From positions 1 to 50,574 of the forward strand of contig JAOPYI010000229.1 in the NCBI GenBank assembly GCA_025964675.1: a stretch of DNA of 50,574 nt, read 5' to 3'. Position numbers and translations under genes: made by a program. Every line of letters begins with the position of its first letter. Within the stretch, counting starts at the first letter, position 1. Positions 49,691-50,574 of this stretch are shown here, one piece after another. The notes under the pieces are model-generated. The model searched no databases. It was not told the DNA's origin and worked only from the letters and a program-made list of their open reading frames with translations. The stretch is from Sphaerisporangium sp. (GTDB lineage Bacteria > Actinomycetota > Actinomycetes > Streptosporangiales > Streptosporangiaceae).

Positions 49691-50574
49691 GTGCGAGCCA
49701 GCCAGGTCGTCGGACCCAGAAGGTCAGAGCTAGTCGAGCTTGCCGAGCCGGTGCCCGCACCTGACCAGGTGCTGGTCGACGTGCTGGCCTGCGGGGTCTG
49801 CACGTCCGACCGCCGGCCCTGGCGGGAGCAGGGCACCCCCGAGGCGCCCATCCGCCTGGGGCACGAGATCAGCGGCGCGATCGTCGCGCTCGGCTCAGCC
49901 GACTCGAGGTGGAAGATCGGCGACGTCGTCACCGGGTTCGGCGGCGACGGTTTCGCGACGCGGGTGCTGCTGGACGAGCGGGCCCTTCTGCCGGTGCCGC
50001 AGGGCCTCGCGCCTGAGCTGTCCCTTGGTGAACCACTCGCCTGCCTGGTGGAGGCCATCGGCCGTGCCGGGATCCGGAGGGGAGACCGTGTCGCCGTCGT
50101 GGGTCTCGGTTTCATGGGATTGGCGCTGATCCAGCTGATCCGGAACCTGGTGCCCGCCACGATCATCGGTGTCGATCCGAGGCCGGAGGCCAGGGAGCAC
50201 GCGCTGCGCGCGGGCGCCCAGGAGGCGTTCGATCCCGGCGAGGTTCCCGACCGGTATCTTCGCGAGGGACCGAACGGGCAGGAACTGCGGATGGACGTCG
50301 TGGCCGAGGCTGCCGGCGTCGACAGCGCTCTCCGGGTGGCCGGCCGGCTGGTCAGGCCACATGGGACGCTCTGCGTCATCGGCTACCACAGCAGCGGCGA
50401 CCTCCAGCTCGACATCGACCTCTGGTACAAGGGCGTCACCGTCGTCAACGGGTTCTCGCCGCAGCGTGGACGGATGATGGCGGCCATGGCGGAGGGCCTC
50501 GACCTCGTCGCCGGCCGGCGGTTCACCTACGCTCCGCTGATCACCCACCGCTTCGGGCTGGACCAGGTCGACGC
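49691..50574 (+). CDS. MDR-family (alcohol/polyol-type) dehydrogenase, partial
   Basis: The gene starts at GTG 49691 (GGGAGAAAC upstream) and runs off the window after 294 codons. It is a medium-chain dehydrogenase: VLACGVCTSDRRPW and LGHEISGAI in the catalytic domain, the Rossmann segment VAVVGLGFMGLALIQLI, IIGVDPRPEAREHALRAGA for NAD-type binding, and VAEAAG downstream. The structural-zinc four-cysteine loop is absent. It probably oxidises a sugar or polyol hydroxyl. Divergent from the TIM-barrel isomerase, suggesting joint action on one intermediate. Confidence 0.85.
   Translation, partial: MRASQVVGPRRSELVELAEPVPAPDQVLVDVLACGVCTSDRRPWREQGTPEAPIRLGHEISGAIVALGSADSRWKIGDVVTGFGGDGFATRVLLDERALLPVPQGLAPELSLGEPLACLVEAIGRAGIRRGDRVAVVGLGFMGLALIQLIRNLVPATIIGVDPRPEAREHALRAGAQEAFDPGEVPDRYLREGPNGQELRMDVVAEAAGVDSALRVAGRLVRPHGTLCVIGYHSSGDLQLDIDLWYKGVTVVNGFSPQRGRMMAAMAEGLDLVAGRRFTYAPLITHRFGLDQVD

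Overview
The window is high-GC actinobacterial DNA. Nearly all codons end in G or C, GTG starts are common, and the gene set includes a plant-type class II DAHP synthase, an MbtH protein, an HspR-type heat-shock operator in front of lon, cydABDC, and Tat/lipobox sugar-binding proteins. A Streptosporangiaceae-like soil actinomycete (Nonomuraea, Streptosporangium, Microbispora or a relative) is my best guess, but this is inference. I saw no tRNA, rRNA, transposase, phage gene or CRISPR array.

Left part (1-13.4 kb), mixed housekeeping and accessory genes: a TetR regulator divergent from an amidohydrolase/APC-permease pair; a DHA2 drug-efflux pump; Lon protease under a HAIR operator; a Fic-domain protein behind a 42-nt near-perfect palindrome; a fatty acyl-CoA synthetase; a secreted astacin metallopeptidase; and an HtrA-like membrane-anchored serine protease with a glutamine-rich insert.

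Middle part (13.5-31 kb): the cydABDC operon for cytochrome bd oxidase, divergent from a PadR regulator, with a 15-bp-phased CCTAC repeat cluster between them. Then come a HAAS-type membrane protein, a pentapeptide-repeat membrane protein, a large secreted nuclease (lamin-tail plus EEP), thioredoxin, class II DAHP synthase, an FAD monooxygenase, a small membrane protein, an aminoglycoside phosphotransferase-like kinase, aldose 1-epimerase and a stand-alone MbtH protein.

Right part (31-50.6 kb, running off the end) is the most interesting: a carbohydrate, probably amino-sugar, utilisation locus. A minus-strand operon encodes three probably cytoplasmic glycosidases (GH20, GH1, GH9) and a GNAT acetyltransferase. 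Divergent from it is an operon for a CUT1 importer (two permeases and a lipoprotein, no ATPase), a ThuA-like protein, an SDR epimerase/dehydrogenase and a GntR/HutC regulator. Next come a BadF-type sugar kinase and an AgaS-like SIS protein, a copper amine oxidase, a second paralogous GntR regulator, a decayed second copy of the epimerase, a TIM-barrel sugar isomerase, and the start of an MDR dehydrogenase. Several promoters share sequence boxes (CAAGWGGTATCTT, TGGWCCA, CCAAANNGATACAAG), suggesting co-regulation by the paired GntR proteins. Combining glycosidases, importer, kinase, sugar isomerase, ThuA and a copper amine oxidase does not match any pathway I can name.
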